Source of the DNA: an uncultured Spartobacteria bacterium
GTDB lineage: Bacteria; Verrucomicrobiota; Verrucomicrobiia; Chthoniobacterales; Chthoniobacteraceae
Length of the DNA stretch: 32,765 nucleotides
Assembly: GCA_903933715.1 (NCBI GenBank)
Contig: CAIZLD010000020.1
Span: 1-32,765 of the forward strand
Reading direction: 5' to 3'
Part shown: positions 1 to 7,988 of the stretch, in pieces
How the letters are laid out: every line of letters begins with the position of its first letter
Numbering within the stretch: position 1 is the stretch's first letter
The notes under the pieces: generated by a model
Database searches by the model: none
Told to the model about the DNA's origin: nothing
The model's input: the letters and a program-made list of their open reading frames with translations, nothing else
Program-made: the position numbers and the translations under genes

Positions 1-177
1 CCCAAGCATGGGCAAAAGCCAAAGCAGGCCAGACCCTACGCAAAGTCGCATAGATCTCAGAGACCCATCGCATCTGACATCTATGCTTCCTCCCTCAAAT
101 CCACGCCCCGACGGTCAAGATGTCCCTCACCGGACGCTTACGGTTGAATATCGATTCAGCCTAAGCCATCGCAGTAC

Positions 178-229
178 AAAAAAATGCCGCCGTGGCACAT
201 TGATTTGTGCCACGGCGGTTCTATGTAAG
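178..229 (-). terminator. Terminator-like hairpin, copy 1
   Basis: A perfect 13-bp stem (187-199 with 206-218) closes a 6-base loop. Read on the minus strand it is followed by a run of seven T (complement of 178-184), the usual form of an intrinsic terminator. The block 178-229 matches 470-521 with one difference in 52 bases, so this is a duplicated module. Confidence 0.6.
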
Positions 230-237
230 TTTTTGCT

Positions 238-408
238 CTCTTCCCAATCTCCTGATTGGGAACGCCCCTGTCTGTGAATCTCCGATTCGAAAACCGCGAG
301 TTTACAGATCAAGCCTTCTGGATCATCTTCGACTTTTCACGCAATCCACGATTGTCGAAACAGAGTTTCGCAGACACTTGCGTTCCCAATCGGAGATTGG
401 GAACGAGG
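238..408. repeat. Long imperfect palindromic element
   Basis: Both ends carry the short palindrome TTCCCAATC..GATTGGGAACG (240-264 and 384-407). The flanking sequence continues as an imperfect inverted repeat: about 60 bases on the left (239-297) resemble the reverse complement of the right end (350-407), leaving an unpaired centre of about 50 bases. A partial copy of the same short palindrome lies at 14629-14650. The form suggests a REP/BIME-like or MITE-like element; no REP-associated transposase is in the window. Confidence 0.55.
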
Positions 409-469
409 CTGGGCTTGTGTCTTTGCCTATCGCTTAAACGTGTGACAGCCCACTAGGCTATTGCAACCC

Positions 470-521
470 AAAAAAATACCGCCGTGGCACATTGATTTGT
501 GCCACGGCGGTTCTATGTAAG
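470..521 (-). terminator. Intrinsic terminator of the PEP-CTERM gene (copy 2)
   Basis: A perfect 13-bp GC-rich stem (479-491 with 498-510) with a 6-base loop is followed, on the minus strand, by TA and seven T. It lies about 75 bases past the stop codon of the minus-strand gene ending at 585, as expected for its terminator. It is a near-exact copy of 178-229. Confidence 0.75.
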
Positions 522-522
522 C

Positions 523-569
523 TTTACGTTACCCCTCCGATTGCTTCCGCAATCGGTTCTTAACGTAAA
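523..569 (-). terminator. Two-part hairpin after the PEP-CTERM stop codon
   Basis: A 9-bp outer stem (523-531 with 561-569) and an 8-bp inner stem (537-544 with 549-556) are separated by a small internal loop and capped by a 4-base loop. It begins 16 bases past the stop codon of the minus-strand gene and has no T-run of its own. It may protect the 3' end of the mRNA or act with the terminator at 470-510. Confidence 0.4.
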
Positions 570-584
570 CCCCCTTTATTTAAT

Positions 585-3500
585 TTATTGTGCCGAGCGG
601 CGGCGCAGGCGCTGGCCGAAGGCCAACATCCCAATGCCACCCACGACCATCGCCCAAGTGCTCGGCTCCGGAACTACGACAAACTCGCTGTTGTGGTCGA
701 TAACCGCCCACGCAGTGTGTTTGGTGGAATCATACCCGTAGTTGCCCAGTGTCAAATACGCGTCGGAGAAGGCCATATCGCCGTAGTTGCTTCCCGAGGT
801 CAACAGGCTGTTGCCCTCGACCGCGTTCACAAACTTCGTCATGCTCGTGCCGGGTTCAATGTAAGCGATGAAGACCGCGCCGCTGAAGTTCACATCATAG
901 CTCAACTGCAACACGAACAGGTCCGTCAGGTTCGGTGTTGCCATGTCGGGCTGGTGGATTCCGGTCAGTGTGAGGAAGTCGCTCAGAGCGTTGAAGCCAC
1001 CGGCTCCCGCCACCGATGAGGTGCTATCAAACGACATGGTGACCGTCGCGTCTCCGGCAGCCGTGCCACCCAGCAATTCTGCTGTGGTGCCCCGACCTGC
1101 CCCGCTCGTCAGGCCGTAGCCTTTATAACTTGCGGTGGCTGCGAGATTCGCGAATTTCTTTTCATCCCGGTTGTTGCTGACGCTGTCGGTAACTGTCGCA
1201 GTGACTCCGACTGAGCTGCTGTCGCCGGTGCCGCCGCTGATCGCCGCATCCGCCGCCGTTTTGTTGTCAAACGACAGGTTTGCCGTGGCCGTGTAGGTGC
1301 CGTTAAGCCTGTTGCTGTTCAACGTCGCGACTGCCGCCGAGCCGCTTGCCGCGACCAGGTTGCCGGTGCCGGCTGCCGCAAAGTTCCCCGCCTTAACGCC
1401 GGTCAAGGTGTTGCCGGTGATCTTGGCCGCCGCGGTGTAAGTGCCGCCGGTGTTGACCAGATTCAAGCCGTTCGAACTGAGGTTGGCGCGGTCGTACCCA
1501 ATACCGGTGACGTGGATCGTCTCCCCAGTAAGGCCTGTGTTGCCAAGCCCGCTGGTGCCGGTGCCATTCGAGGTGGCGCTCAATACCACGGTGCCGTTGT
1601 GGGTGCCCGAGGTGACGGAGCTAAGCGCGACGGTCAAGCTGGTGCTGTTGCCCGCCGCGATCGAGTTTGCTCCTCCGCTGAAGGTAGCTCCATCCGTTGC
1701 GGCTCCGCTCAGATCGAGTTTCTCGCTGTAGCTGTCACCCGTTGCTGCGGTATTACTTCCGCTCAGAACCCGGCTCTGCGCGTTGCCCGCCATGAAGTTG
1801 CCGAAGTTCACATCGCCCACCGTGTTGACCGAGGCCAATCTGTAGCCGGTGCCGTTGATTGTGACGGTCTGGCCAGTGATATTCGCCGCTCCGAGGCCGC
1901 TGCCGTTCACGGCATTGGATTGCAGAGACAGGACTGTCGTGGCCGACTGGACGCCGGCTCCGGCGCTTGCCCCTGCGCCCACCAGCAAGGTGCCGCTGTC
2001 GCTGCCGCCGCCCGCGATGCCGCCGGCGGTGCCGCTTGCGACGAAGTTATTCGTCGGCGCGCTAAACCCGTTGGTTTGCAGGGTTTCGGTGTAGGTCGCG
2101 TCTGCCGCGGCCGTGTTGGCGATGGTCAGCGCCGTTGTCTTGCCCACGCCAACATGGTAGTTCCCGATGTTGACCGTCTGGGTGGCTGCGGCTGCTGCGA
2201 GCCGGTAGTTATCCACGAAAACCCCCAATCCGGCGCCCGTGCCCGCCCCGCCATCCGCCACTGCGGCGCGATAACCGGCCACGTTACTTACGTCGGTAAA
2301 CGAGCCGCTCTTGGTTCCCGTATAAGTGAAGATTTTGTAGGAACCCACCCCAGCGCCGCCTGCATTAGTCAAAGCCAAGGTGCCGCCGAGCGCGAGGTTA
2401 CCAGTGACATCGGCACGGTCGGAGGAACCCGGAGTGTTGCGGGTGCCCGCGGCTGCCAGTTCAATTTCCGTAATACCAGCAAGAGACAGGCCATTGCCGA
2501 ACGCCACCGTGCCAATCGAGTTGCCGGGGGCCAAGGTGTTGCCCGCAGTGACACTCACGAAATTGCTGATCGCGCCGGTGCCGCTCAGTCTGCCGCCCGT
2601 TCCCGCGAATTCGACGGTCTTGGAAAGCGCCGTGCCGGAGTTGTATTTGAATTCACCCGCGCCGATGCTCACCTTGTTGGTGTTGTTGATCGAACCGCCG
2701 GACCCAATGGCCAGCACGCCTGCGTTCACGGTGGTTACCCCCGTGTAGCTGTTGCTGCCGCTCAGCGTAAATGTTCCGCCGCCAGCCTTGGTCAGGCCAA
2801 GCGCTCCGCCGCCGGTGCCATCGCGAAGCCAGCCCTTGAAGTCTCCAGTATAATTTTTGGAATTACCAACGGTGAGGGTGGCCGCCGTGGCATTCGCATT
2901 TTCAACCACCCCTCTGTAGGTGGCCCCGCTGTTGGTCAATTTGGAAACAGTGACGTTGGTTCCGTTCAGCTGCAAATAGCCGCCATCAGGGGTGGTGTAG
3001 CCAGCTCCGCCGTTATCAAAATCAACCGCATTTTCCGAACCTGCCGTTTTGTTTAGTGCTCCACCATTGGTTATTTTAATGGTAAAGTTCTTACCGATTT
3101 TAATGCCCCCGGTGAAAGTATTGTTTCCACCCAGTTCAATAATCGGAGTTGCATTGGTTGCGGCGGTACCAAACTCCATAGAGCGTGGGGTGCCATCCTC
3201 CCCAATAACCCCAGTAATCTTTGTATTACCGGTAAACGGCTGCGCACGAAAGCGAGTGTCGGCATAAAGCGTGATCTTCCCTTGGTGGGTTCCGCCACCA
3301 AAATAGATCGATCCTCGTGCGCCGCCAAACGTATAGATATTGACGTCGTTTAAATAGGTACCACCCCCATACTGCACAGTAGTCGAATCACCGGGATTGG
3401 CCGCAGACCCGATCGCAACCGTAGCTGACCCAGCGGCATAAGCATTAGCGATGCTTATTGTGTTAAGGTTGGTGGAGCCTGTACGGCTGGTCGTTAAGGT

Positions 3501-4058
3501 CAAAGTTCCAGTAAAGCTATTACTCCCCCCCAATGAAATGCCGGCAGAAGCTGATCCGGCCTGGTTGATAGTCACATTATTCCCGACTAAAACGGAGTTA
3601 ATCGTGCCCACACCGGCTACACCAGCAGTGTCAAATGTTGTGATTGTCGGGTTGGAGCCCCCGAGGTAAATCGTGCCGCTTGAGAGCGTTGTTGTGTATT
3701 TCGAGAAATTGATGCGATTCGCATAGACAGCACCCACTGTGACGGTGGTATTGGACGCAAGCACAAAATTGGCTTCGTTGCTGTAATTCGAGCTATTCCA
3801 TATTGTGTTCTGGGCAGTGCCCCATCTGGTCGTGTCTGTAAGCGTTCCATCCCAGTTTCCTGACCCGCCAGTGTTCCAGGTGTAGCTGGCGGCGTCGGCC
3901 GAGCCTGTCAAAAGCCCAAATGACAGGGCGATGGCGGCCAAAACCGGGGATTTTTGGCCGGGAAGAAGCTTGCGAATCAGACTCTCAGGAGACTGCGGGG
4001 GGATTTGTCGGGAAGATCGGGGTTGGTAATAGGGGTTAGTTTTCATAGAGGCAGCCAT
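585..4058 (-). CDS. PEP-CTERM autotransporter-type surface protein
   Basis: This 1157-residue protein is probably exported and handled at its C terminus by an exosortase-like system. The start ATG at 4058 is chosen because it is soon followed by a basic stretch and a signal peptide (SPVLAAIALSFGLLTGSADAA); the frame stays open to 4241, but that extension does not look like a signal sequence. The mature part is rich in Gly, Ser, Thr, Asn and Ala and has autotransporter-associated beta-strand repeats (for example GTFTLSGSNSYTGVTTVNAG), then repeated segments of about 100 residues resembling choice-of-anchor domains. The C terminus is a clear PEP-CTERM signal: VPEPSTW, a hydrophobic helix, then RLRRRS. 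No beta-barrel translocator follows, so it is not a classical autotransporter. No exosortase gene is in the window. The ligand or role is unknown; adhesion or extracellular matrix are guesses. Confidence 0.85.
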   Translation of the reverse strand: MAASMKTNPYYQPRSSRQIPPQSPESLIRKLLPGQKSPVLAAIALSFGLLTGSADAASYTWNTGGSGNWDGTLTDTTRWGTAQNTIWNSSNYSNEANFVLASNTTVTVGAVYANRINFSKYTTTLSSGTIYLGGSNPTITTFDTAGVAGVGTINSVLVGNNVTINQAGSASAGISLGGSNSFTGTLTLTTSRTGSTNLNTISIANAYAAGSATVAIGSAANPGDSTTVQYGGGTYLNDVNIYTFGGARGSIYFGGGTHQGKITLYADTRFRAQPFTGNTKITGVIGEDGTPRSMEFGTAATNATPIIELGGNNTFTGGIKIGKNFTIKITNGGALNKTAGSENAVDFDNGGAGYTTPDGGYLQLNGTNVTVSKLTNSGATYRGVVENANATAATLTVGNSKNYTGDFKGWLRDGTGGGALGLTKAGGGTFTLSGSNSYTGVTTVNAGVLAIGSGGSINNTNKVSIGAGEFKYNSGTALSKTVEFAGTGGRLSGTGAISNFVSVTAGNTLAPGNSIGTVAFGNGLSLAGITEIELAAAGTRNTPGSSDRADVTGNLALGGTLALTNAGGAGVGSYKIFTYTGTKSGSFTDVSNVAGYRAAVADGGAGTGAGLGVFVDNYRLAAAAATQTVNIGNYHVGVGKTTALTIANTAAADATYTETLQTNGFSAPTNNFVASGTAGGIAGGGSDSGTLLVGAGASAGAGVQSATTVLSLQSNAVNGSGLGAANITGQTVTINGTGYRLASVNTVGDVNFGNFMAGNAQSRVLSGSNTAATGDSYSEKLDLSGAATDGATFSGGANSIAAGNSTSLTVALSSVTSGTHNGTVVLSATSNGTGTSGLGNTGLTGETIHVTGIGYDRANLSSNGLNLVNTGGTYTAAAKITGNTLTGVKAGNFAAAGTGNLVAASGSAAVATLNSNRLNGTYTATANLSFDNKTAADAAISGGTGDSSSVGVTATVTDSVSNNRDEKKFANLAATASYKGYGLTSGAGRGTTAELLGGTAAGDATVTMSFDSTSSVAGAGGFNALSDFLTLTGIHQPDMATPNLTDLFVLQLSYDVNFSGAVFIAYIEPGTSMTKFVNAVEGNSLLTSGSNYGDMAFSDAYLTLGNYGYDSTKHTAWAVIDHNSEFVVVPEPSTWAMVVGGIGMLAFGQRLRRRSAQ

Positions 4059-4627
4059 AATACTTTTTCCCGACCTTGATGTAAGCTTTATTAATTGCGA
4101 AAGGGATTCAGAAATATGCGTTATTGTTTCAGCGGGGTCTCCGTGCTTTCCTGAGAAGAGTAGAAGGCAATAAATCAAAAAAGTCGAGGAGTTTCCAGGC
4201 CTAAGGACACACTGAATAAAGAACGATGGAGCAGAATGCACGTCAGTTTTGGCGGATGCCGCAGCCGCAAGCGGTGGCCTTGTCTGAAGACAGAAGACAA
4301 GGACGCCGAGCGCGGCAATGGCAGACGCTAAAAATCACGCGCAGGCTGCCCGTCGGGATTTGTTCAGCGTGTCCCTAAGCTGAATCGATATTCAGATCGA
4401 GCCAGACCCAAAGGGTTGCGGCGCGGTTTTGAATGTCGAAATTACCTGGCGCCTTGTATCTCGGTTTTTTGGAAAAAGAGAATCCGCAGATTGCGCAGAT
4501 GAACGCAGATTTATACGGAATAATCGGCGAAAATCTGCGCAATCTGCGGTTAACTCCCCTGTCTTGCCTGCGAAAAGCTTCATGATATACGTATACTAGC
4601 GCCTGTCCTGCGACTGTCGTGACGACA
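4059..4627. other. Intergenic region with a nonamer palindrome
   Basis: No gene is supported in this 569-base gap. It holds the 5' side of the PEP-CTERM gene, a small hairpin (4278-4302, 8-bp stem), a patch at 4378-4420 that resembles the reverse complement of about 14866-14910, and a full copy of the nonamer palindrome (4460-4602). No convincing -35/-10 pair for the PEP-CTERM gene was found. Confidence 0.6.
4460..4602 (+). repeat. Nonamer palindrome, copy A (full length)
   Basis: Perfect 17-bp arms (4484-4500 and 4533-4549) are built from the unit ATCTGCGNA. A conserved tail follows (about 4550-4602, including TAACTCCCCTGT and AAGCTTCATGATAT). Copy C at 19031-19174 matches over nearly the whole length. 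It lies just past the 3' end of the AraC gene that ends at 4628. Confidence 0.75.
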
Positions 4628-5599
4628 CTACTTGGCGCAGCGAAAGCGTGATGGCGCTGCGGCGGAGGCGCGCCCCGAATCCCCCGCGGCCAACGTATCC
4701 CGGTATTCGCTGGCCCGCATCCCGGTAAAAGAACGGAAAATCCTCGCAAAATATTGTGAGCTGTCGAACCCGCATGCCATCGCGATTTCAGTGATTGTCT
4801 GGCTCGACTCGCGCAGCATCCGGCGGGCATGTTCTACGCGAAGCCGGTTGAGCAACCCCATTGGCGTATCTCCCGTGTGCAGCCGCAGCCGTTGCGCAAA
4901 CTGGGTTCGTTTCAGCCCGCAAAAGGATGCCATTGCCTCCAGCGTCCACGGCTCATCAATCCGCGCCTCAAGTTCTTGGATCAAATGCCGGATCGGGAGG
5001 GTTCCCGGCAGTGCTTTCAGGGCGCAGTTATTGCGGATCGCCTGTTCCAGCTCGAGCAGGACGATCGCACTCCAGGACGCGCAACGCCGGGTTTGAAACG
5101 GGCCGCCGGTGTTGCATTCCTCCACCAGGGCCGCCATCGCTTGCGCAAGTTTGGGGCTTGCGGGCCAGGAATGGCGGGGAGCCGCCCGCAACGAGGCAAA
5201 CAGCTGCCGCTGTTCGCTGAAAGTGAAGCCCAGCGCCTCTGGAAACTGCAACGGTCCGGGGTGTTCGATCCCTTTTCCCTCCACGCGAAAGACGGCAAAA
5301 TACCAGTGATGACCCGGCTCGAATTCCGCCATGCTCCCATGCCATTGCCACGGCAATGTGAAAAAAACGGAACCCGGGCCAACCGGCTCCGGCTTGCCAT
5401 CCACCTGCCAGGGGAGATTGCCGCCTTCGACATACACCACCTCCAGGCCGGGATTGCGATGCACCTCCAAATGCCGGGTATGGCCGCTGCCATATTGGAT
5501 GATCCACGGCGGAGGCAGGGAAAGTGATGGCATGGGTTTGGACAATTTACCGGCAGCATTCCATGCAAGCAAACTTTCATTGCCTGTTATAAAATCCAA
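4628..5599 (-). CDS. AraC-family regulator paired with a URO-D-fold gene
   Basis: This 323-residue regulator has an N-terminal cupin-like sensing domain (about residues 30-130, with the motif YGSGHTRHLEVHRNPGLE) and a C-terminal double helix-turn-helix DNA-binding domain (about 215-312, with AMACGFDSSQYFARIFRSF as the second recognition helix region). It lies back to back with the gene at 5602, which it probably controls; AraC proteins of this type usually respond to a small metabolite. The start shown is a TTG codon at 5599, two bases from the ATG of the divergent gene. An ATG at 5533 would shorten the protein by 22 residues and leave 68 bp for promoters. The 22 extra residues look like protein, so the longer form is kept, but the start is uncertain. 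The effector is unknown. Confidence 0.85.
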   Translation of the reverse strand: MDFITGNESLLAWNAAGKLSKPMPSLSLPPPWIIQYGSGHTRHLEVHRNPGLEVVYVEGGNLPWQVDGKPEPVGPGSVFFTLPWQWHGSMAEFEPGHHWYFAVFRVEGKGIEHPGPLQFPEALGFTFSEQRQLFASLRAAPRHSWPASPKLAQAMAALVEECNTGGPFQTRRCASWSAIVLLELEQAIRNNCALKALPGTLPIRHLIQELEARIDEPWTLEAMASFCGLKRTQFAQRLRLHTGDTPMGLLNRLRVEHARRMLRESSQTITEIAMACGFDSSQYFARIFRSFTGMRASEYRDTLAAGDSGRASAAAPSRFRCAK

Positions 5600-5602
5600 T
5601 TA
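5588..5602 (+). promoter_or_regulatory. Possible -10 box of a near-leaderless promoter
   Basis: TATAAA at 5588-5593 ends 8 bases before the ATG at 5602, so transcription would begin at or just before the start codon. No good -35 box is present at the right distance, and if the AraC gene starts at 5599 the box lies inside its first codons. Confidence 0.3.
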
Positions 5603-6870
5603 TGCAATCTTTTCCATCTCCAGAACCCCAGGTATCCGCTAAAGACCGCGAAATTCTCCGCTCCCTTGCAGGGCGGGTGCGGGAAATAGCCGAATTGCCC
5701 GAGCAGGCCATCCGCAAGCGGCGTTTGACAAATCACAACGCCCTCAAGCCTGAGCGCCCGATCATTCTCGCCTACCCGGAATGCGCCTGGTTGGAGTTGC
5801 TGCCGGAATCTTCGTTGCACTGCGAAGATAAAACGTTGCGTGGCTGGGAACAATCGCTCCGGAAAAAGATCTATTGGTGGGATCACCTGCGGGACGACAA
5901 CACTGTCGAACCGTACTTCAATCTCGGCTGGGATATCGACATGGGAAACTATGGTTTCGATATCGCCTACGAACACGGCGATAACCGCGGCAGCTATCAT
6001 TGGGTTCCACCGCTTCAGGATATTGAAGCGGGCTTTGATCAGTTGAAGCCTGCAATCTTAGCTGTGGATCGCAAAAAAACCCTGGCCCATGTCGGCCTGG
6101 CCACGGAACTTTTTGGCGATCTCCTCCCCACCCGCATCCGCGCGAGCTATTTCTGGACTTCCGGGCTCACTTGGGAAGCCATCAAGCTGATCGGTTTGGA
6201 AACGTTAATGCTCGCCCCCTATGACCAACCCGAAGGACTCCATCGCCTCATGGGTTTCCTGCGCGATGAACATATGCGTTTGCTCAAATGGCTGCAAAGC
6301 GAGGAGTTGCTCTCCGATTGCAATCAAGATGACCACGTAGGTTCTGGCGGCGTCGCCTACACTACTGAACTCCCGCAACCCGGGCGCAAGCCGGGCGATC
6401 CCGTGCGCTTGAAAGACATCTGGGGCTTTGCGGAATCGCAAGAAACCGTGGGGGTTTCCCCGGAAATGTTTAAGGAATTCATTCTCCCCTATCAGCTCCC
6501 CATTCTGGCGGAATTCGGCCTGAGTTGCTACGGCTGCTGCGAGGGACTCCACGACCGGATCGATTCGATCCTCGAAATCCCAAACCTCCGTCGCGTTTCG
6601 GTATCCCCCTGGTGCGAACAAAAGATCATGGCTGACAAGCTCGGGCAAAACTACGTTTTCAGCCGTAAACCCAATCCCACCCAAATCTGCCTCACCTTTA
6701 ATGAAGCCGCCATTCGGGACGATCTGGCGACCACCCTCGGGATCGCAGGGGGCGGTCCCCTGGAAATCATCATGAAAGACACGACAACCGTCCAGAATGA
6801 ACCCTGGCGCATTTCGCGCTGGATCCAAATCGCCTTGGAGGAAGTGGAGAAATACGTTCAGACGCGATAA
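5602..6870 (+). CDS. URO-D-fold protein, probable methyltransferase-like
   Basis: This 422-residue protein belongs to the uroporphyrinogen decarboxylase superfamily, which contains HemE and corrinoid-dependent methyltransferases such as MtaA and MtbA. It is not HemE: its N terminus is long and the HemE substrate-pocket signatures are not seen. Methyltransferases of this fold bind zinc with His-x-Cys and a later Cys. Here the matching place reads YGCCEG (310-315), so the His is replaced by Tyr and two adjacent Cys follow, with another Cys at 338. Metal binding may be altered, or the protein may do a different reaction. It stands alone with a divergent AraC regulator, 1.1 kb before the corrinoid methyltransferase genes. 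It may demethylate an unknown substrate, but no corrinoid partner is directly adjacent. A hairpin with a T-run follows the stop codon. Confidence 0.75.
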   Translation: MQSFPSPEPQVSAKDREILRSLAGRVREIAELPEQAIRKRRLTNHNALKPERPIILAYPECAWLELLPESSLHCEDKTLRGWEQSLRKKIYWWDHLRDDNTVEPYFNLGWDIDMGNYGFDIAYEHGDNRGSYHWVPPLQDIEAGFDQLKPAILAVDRKKTLAHVGLATELFGDLLPTRIRASYFWTSGLTWEAIKLIGLETLMLAPYDQPEGLHRLMGFLRDEHMRLLKWLQSEELLSDCNQDDHVGSGGVAYTTELPQPGRKPGDPVRLKDIWGFAESQETVGVSPEMFKEFILPYQLPILAEFGLSCYGCCEGLHDRIDSILEIPNLRRVSVSPWCEQKIMADKLGQNYVFSRKPNPTQICLTFNEAAIRDDLATTLGIAGGGPLEIIMKDTTTVQNEPWRISRWIQIALEEVEKYVQTR

Positions 6871-6875
6871 ACGCC

Positions 6876-6901
6876 GCTTCATAGTATCATGAAGCTTTTT
6901 T
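6876..6901 (+). terminator. Intrinsic terminator after the URO-D-fold gene
   Basis: GCTTCAT (6876-6882) pairs with ATGAAGC (6889-6895) around a 6-base loop, followed by six T. It starts 6 bases past the stop codon. The stem belongs to the tail of nonamer palindrome copy B, so the repeat seems to supply the terminator. Confidence 0.6.
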
Positions 6902-7005
6902 CATGAAGACAGGGGGAGTTATCCGCAGATTTCGCAGATTTTCGCTGATTCTTTCAGTATAAATCTGCGTTCATCTGCGCAATCTGCGGTTTCTCTTCTT
7001 CCGAA
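6876..7005 (-). repeat. Nonamer palindrome, copy B
   Basis: Arms at 6923-6939 and 6973-6989 are built from the ATCTGCG unit. The conserved tail (AACTCCCC, then the GCTTCATGATA-like end) is on the left, so this copy is inverted relative to A and C. It fills most of the gap between the convergent genes ending at 6870 and 7057. Confidence 0.7.
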
Positions 7006-7056
7006 AACGTTCCCGTCCAAACGGCCGTCGGGCGCACCATCAGGAATGGCTCGATT

Positions 7057-7917
7057 TCAGCGCCACTGGGAGGGAGCCACTCCGACCTTGCGCTTGAATA
7101 ATCGCGAAAAATAAAGCGAATCTGAAAAACCAACACGGGCGGCCACTTCCGCCACGGGAAGCGTGCCGAGCAATCGTTTGGCCTGATTGAGGCGGAAGTT
7201 AAGGAGATATTGATGCGGGGCGACTCCCGTCGCTTCCTGAAAAAGCCGACGAAAATTGCGATAACCTACGCCGAGTTGCTTTGCCAAAAGTTCGAAACTG
7301 ATCTCTTGGCCCCAATTTTTCCGAATATATCCTAAAGAAGCCTCCACGATCGGGGTTGCCTGTCGGGAATGCATAAAACGGTCCTGATGGAATTTCAGAA
7401 CCATAGCCAAAATTTCCATGACCACACCCGCCTGAATCTGGTTGGAAAAAGGGGATGCCACGCGGGCAATATCCAGGAGGCGGTCAAATCCCTCCGTGAC
7501 TTCGTTGCGTAAACCCACACGCAGCACCGGGGTGTCGACACAAAGCAGATCGTGCATGCACCAATGGTTGGCCAATTCGCCATTAAAGAGTACCCAGCGC
7601 GCCGTCCAACCGGTTTTGGGCGAGGGATAATAATCGTGCCGAATCCCTGGAAAAAGCGCCAGCACATCCCCCTCCTGGACCCGGCGCCACTTGGAATCAT
7701 GCCCTTTGTACGACCCGTGCCCGTCGGTGATATAAATCAGACAATAATCGCGCAAGACCCGCAAAGGGTGGTTGTGCGATGGCCTGGGTTGCTTAGGCTC
7801 CACCTGGCGGCCCACACCGGTGACATAAACTCCCCAAGTTCGTTCCCGGGCGGCAGGAATGTAATCGAAACGCTCTCTTATGGCCATTTTGTCCATATTT
7901 TTGGCCATTGTGTGCAT
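7057..7917 (-). CDS. AraC-family regulator of the methanol locus
   Basis: This 286-residue AraC-type regulator is divergent from the corrinoid operon that begins at 7989, 71 bp away, and is the obvious candidate to control it. The N-terminal half is a cupin-type sensor (about residues 30-130, including HNHPLRVLRDYCLIYITDG and a GDVLALFPGIRHDY strand). The C-terminal half (about 185-286) has two helix-turn-helix motifs, the second being EVAARVGFSDSLYFSRLFKR. Four in-frame ATGs lie within the first 11 codons (7917, 7908, 7896, 7887). The conserved part begins near RFDYIPAARERTWGVYVTG, so a start at 7887 is also possible. Methanol sensing by this family is not established; the effector could be a sugar or a pathway metabolite. 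Confidence 0.85.
   Translation of the reverse strand: MHTMAKNMDKMAIRERFDYIPAARERTWGVYVTGVGRQVEPKQPRPSHNHPLRVLRDYCLIYITDGHGSYKGHDSKWRRVQEGDVLALFPGIRHDYYPSPKTGWTARWVLFNGELANHWCMHDLLCVDTPVLRVGLRNEVTEGFDRLLDIARVASPFSNQIQAGVVMEILAMVLKFHQDRFMHSRQATPIVEASLGYIRKNWGQEISFELLAKQLGVGYRNFRRLFQEATGVAPHQYLLNFRLNQAKRLLGTLPVAEVAARVGFSDSLYFSRLFKRKVGVAPSQWR
7881..7912. promoter_or_regulatory. Candidate AraC operator: direct repeats 21 bp apart
   Basis: TGGCCATTTTG (7881-7891) and TGGCCATTGTG (7902-7912) match at 10 of 11 positions with a 21-bp offset, two helical turns. That is the spacing of direct half-sites bound by AraC-type proteins. A weaker GTCCAT lies between them. The repeats overlap the first codons of the regulator, or its leader if translation starts at 7887. 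Confidence 0.25.
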
Positions 7918-7988
7918 TCATCTGGTGTAAGGTCAATGCTATAAGCAGATCGTAACCAACCCCTCTTTCTCTTAGCCAAATATTATTT

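Larger units (their letters stand above)
1..584. other. Non-coding region with palindromes and terminators
   Basis: No convincing gene is visible here; the short open frames have no recognisable product and run through repeats. From left to right the region holds about 175 bases without clear structure, a terminator-like hairpin (178-218), a long imperfect palindrome (238-408), a second copy of the same hairpin (470-510), and another hairpin (523-569) just past the stop codon of the large minus-strand gene that begins at 585. Confidence 0.7.

Noticed and set aside
1512-3056. Open frame of 514 codons on the plus strand opposite the PEP-CTERM gene
   Set aside because: It is a GC-driven shadow of a repetitive Gly/Ala/Thr-rich gene. 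Its translation has no domain and the minus-strand frame has a signal peptide and sorting signal.
5602-6870. HemE (uroporphyrinogen decarboxylase of haem synthesis)
   Set aside because: The protein is longer, lacks the HemE active-site signatures, and sits with an AraC regulator rather than haem genes.
7918-7988. Possible cobalamin riboswitch before the corrinoid operon
   Set aside because: The gap is 71 bp, too short for a cobalamin riboswitch, and no B12-box-like sequence is seen.
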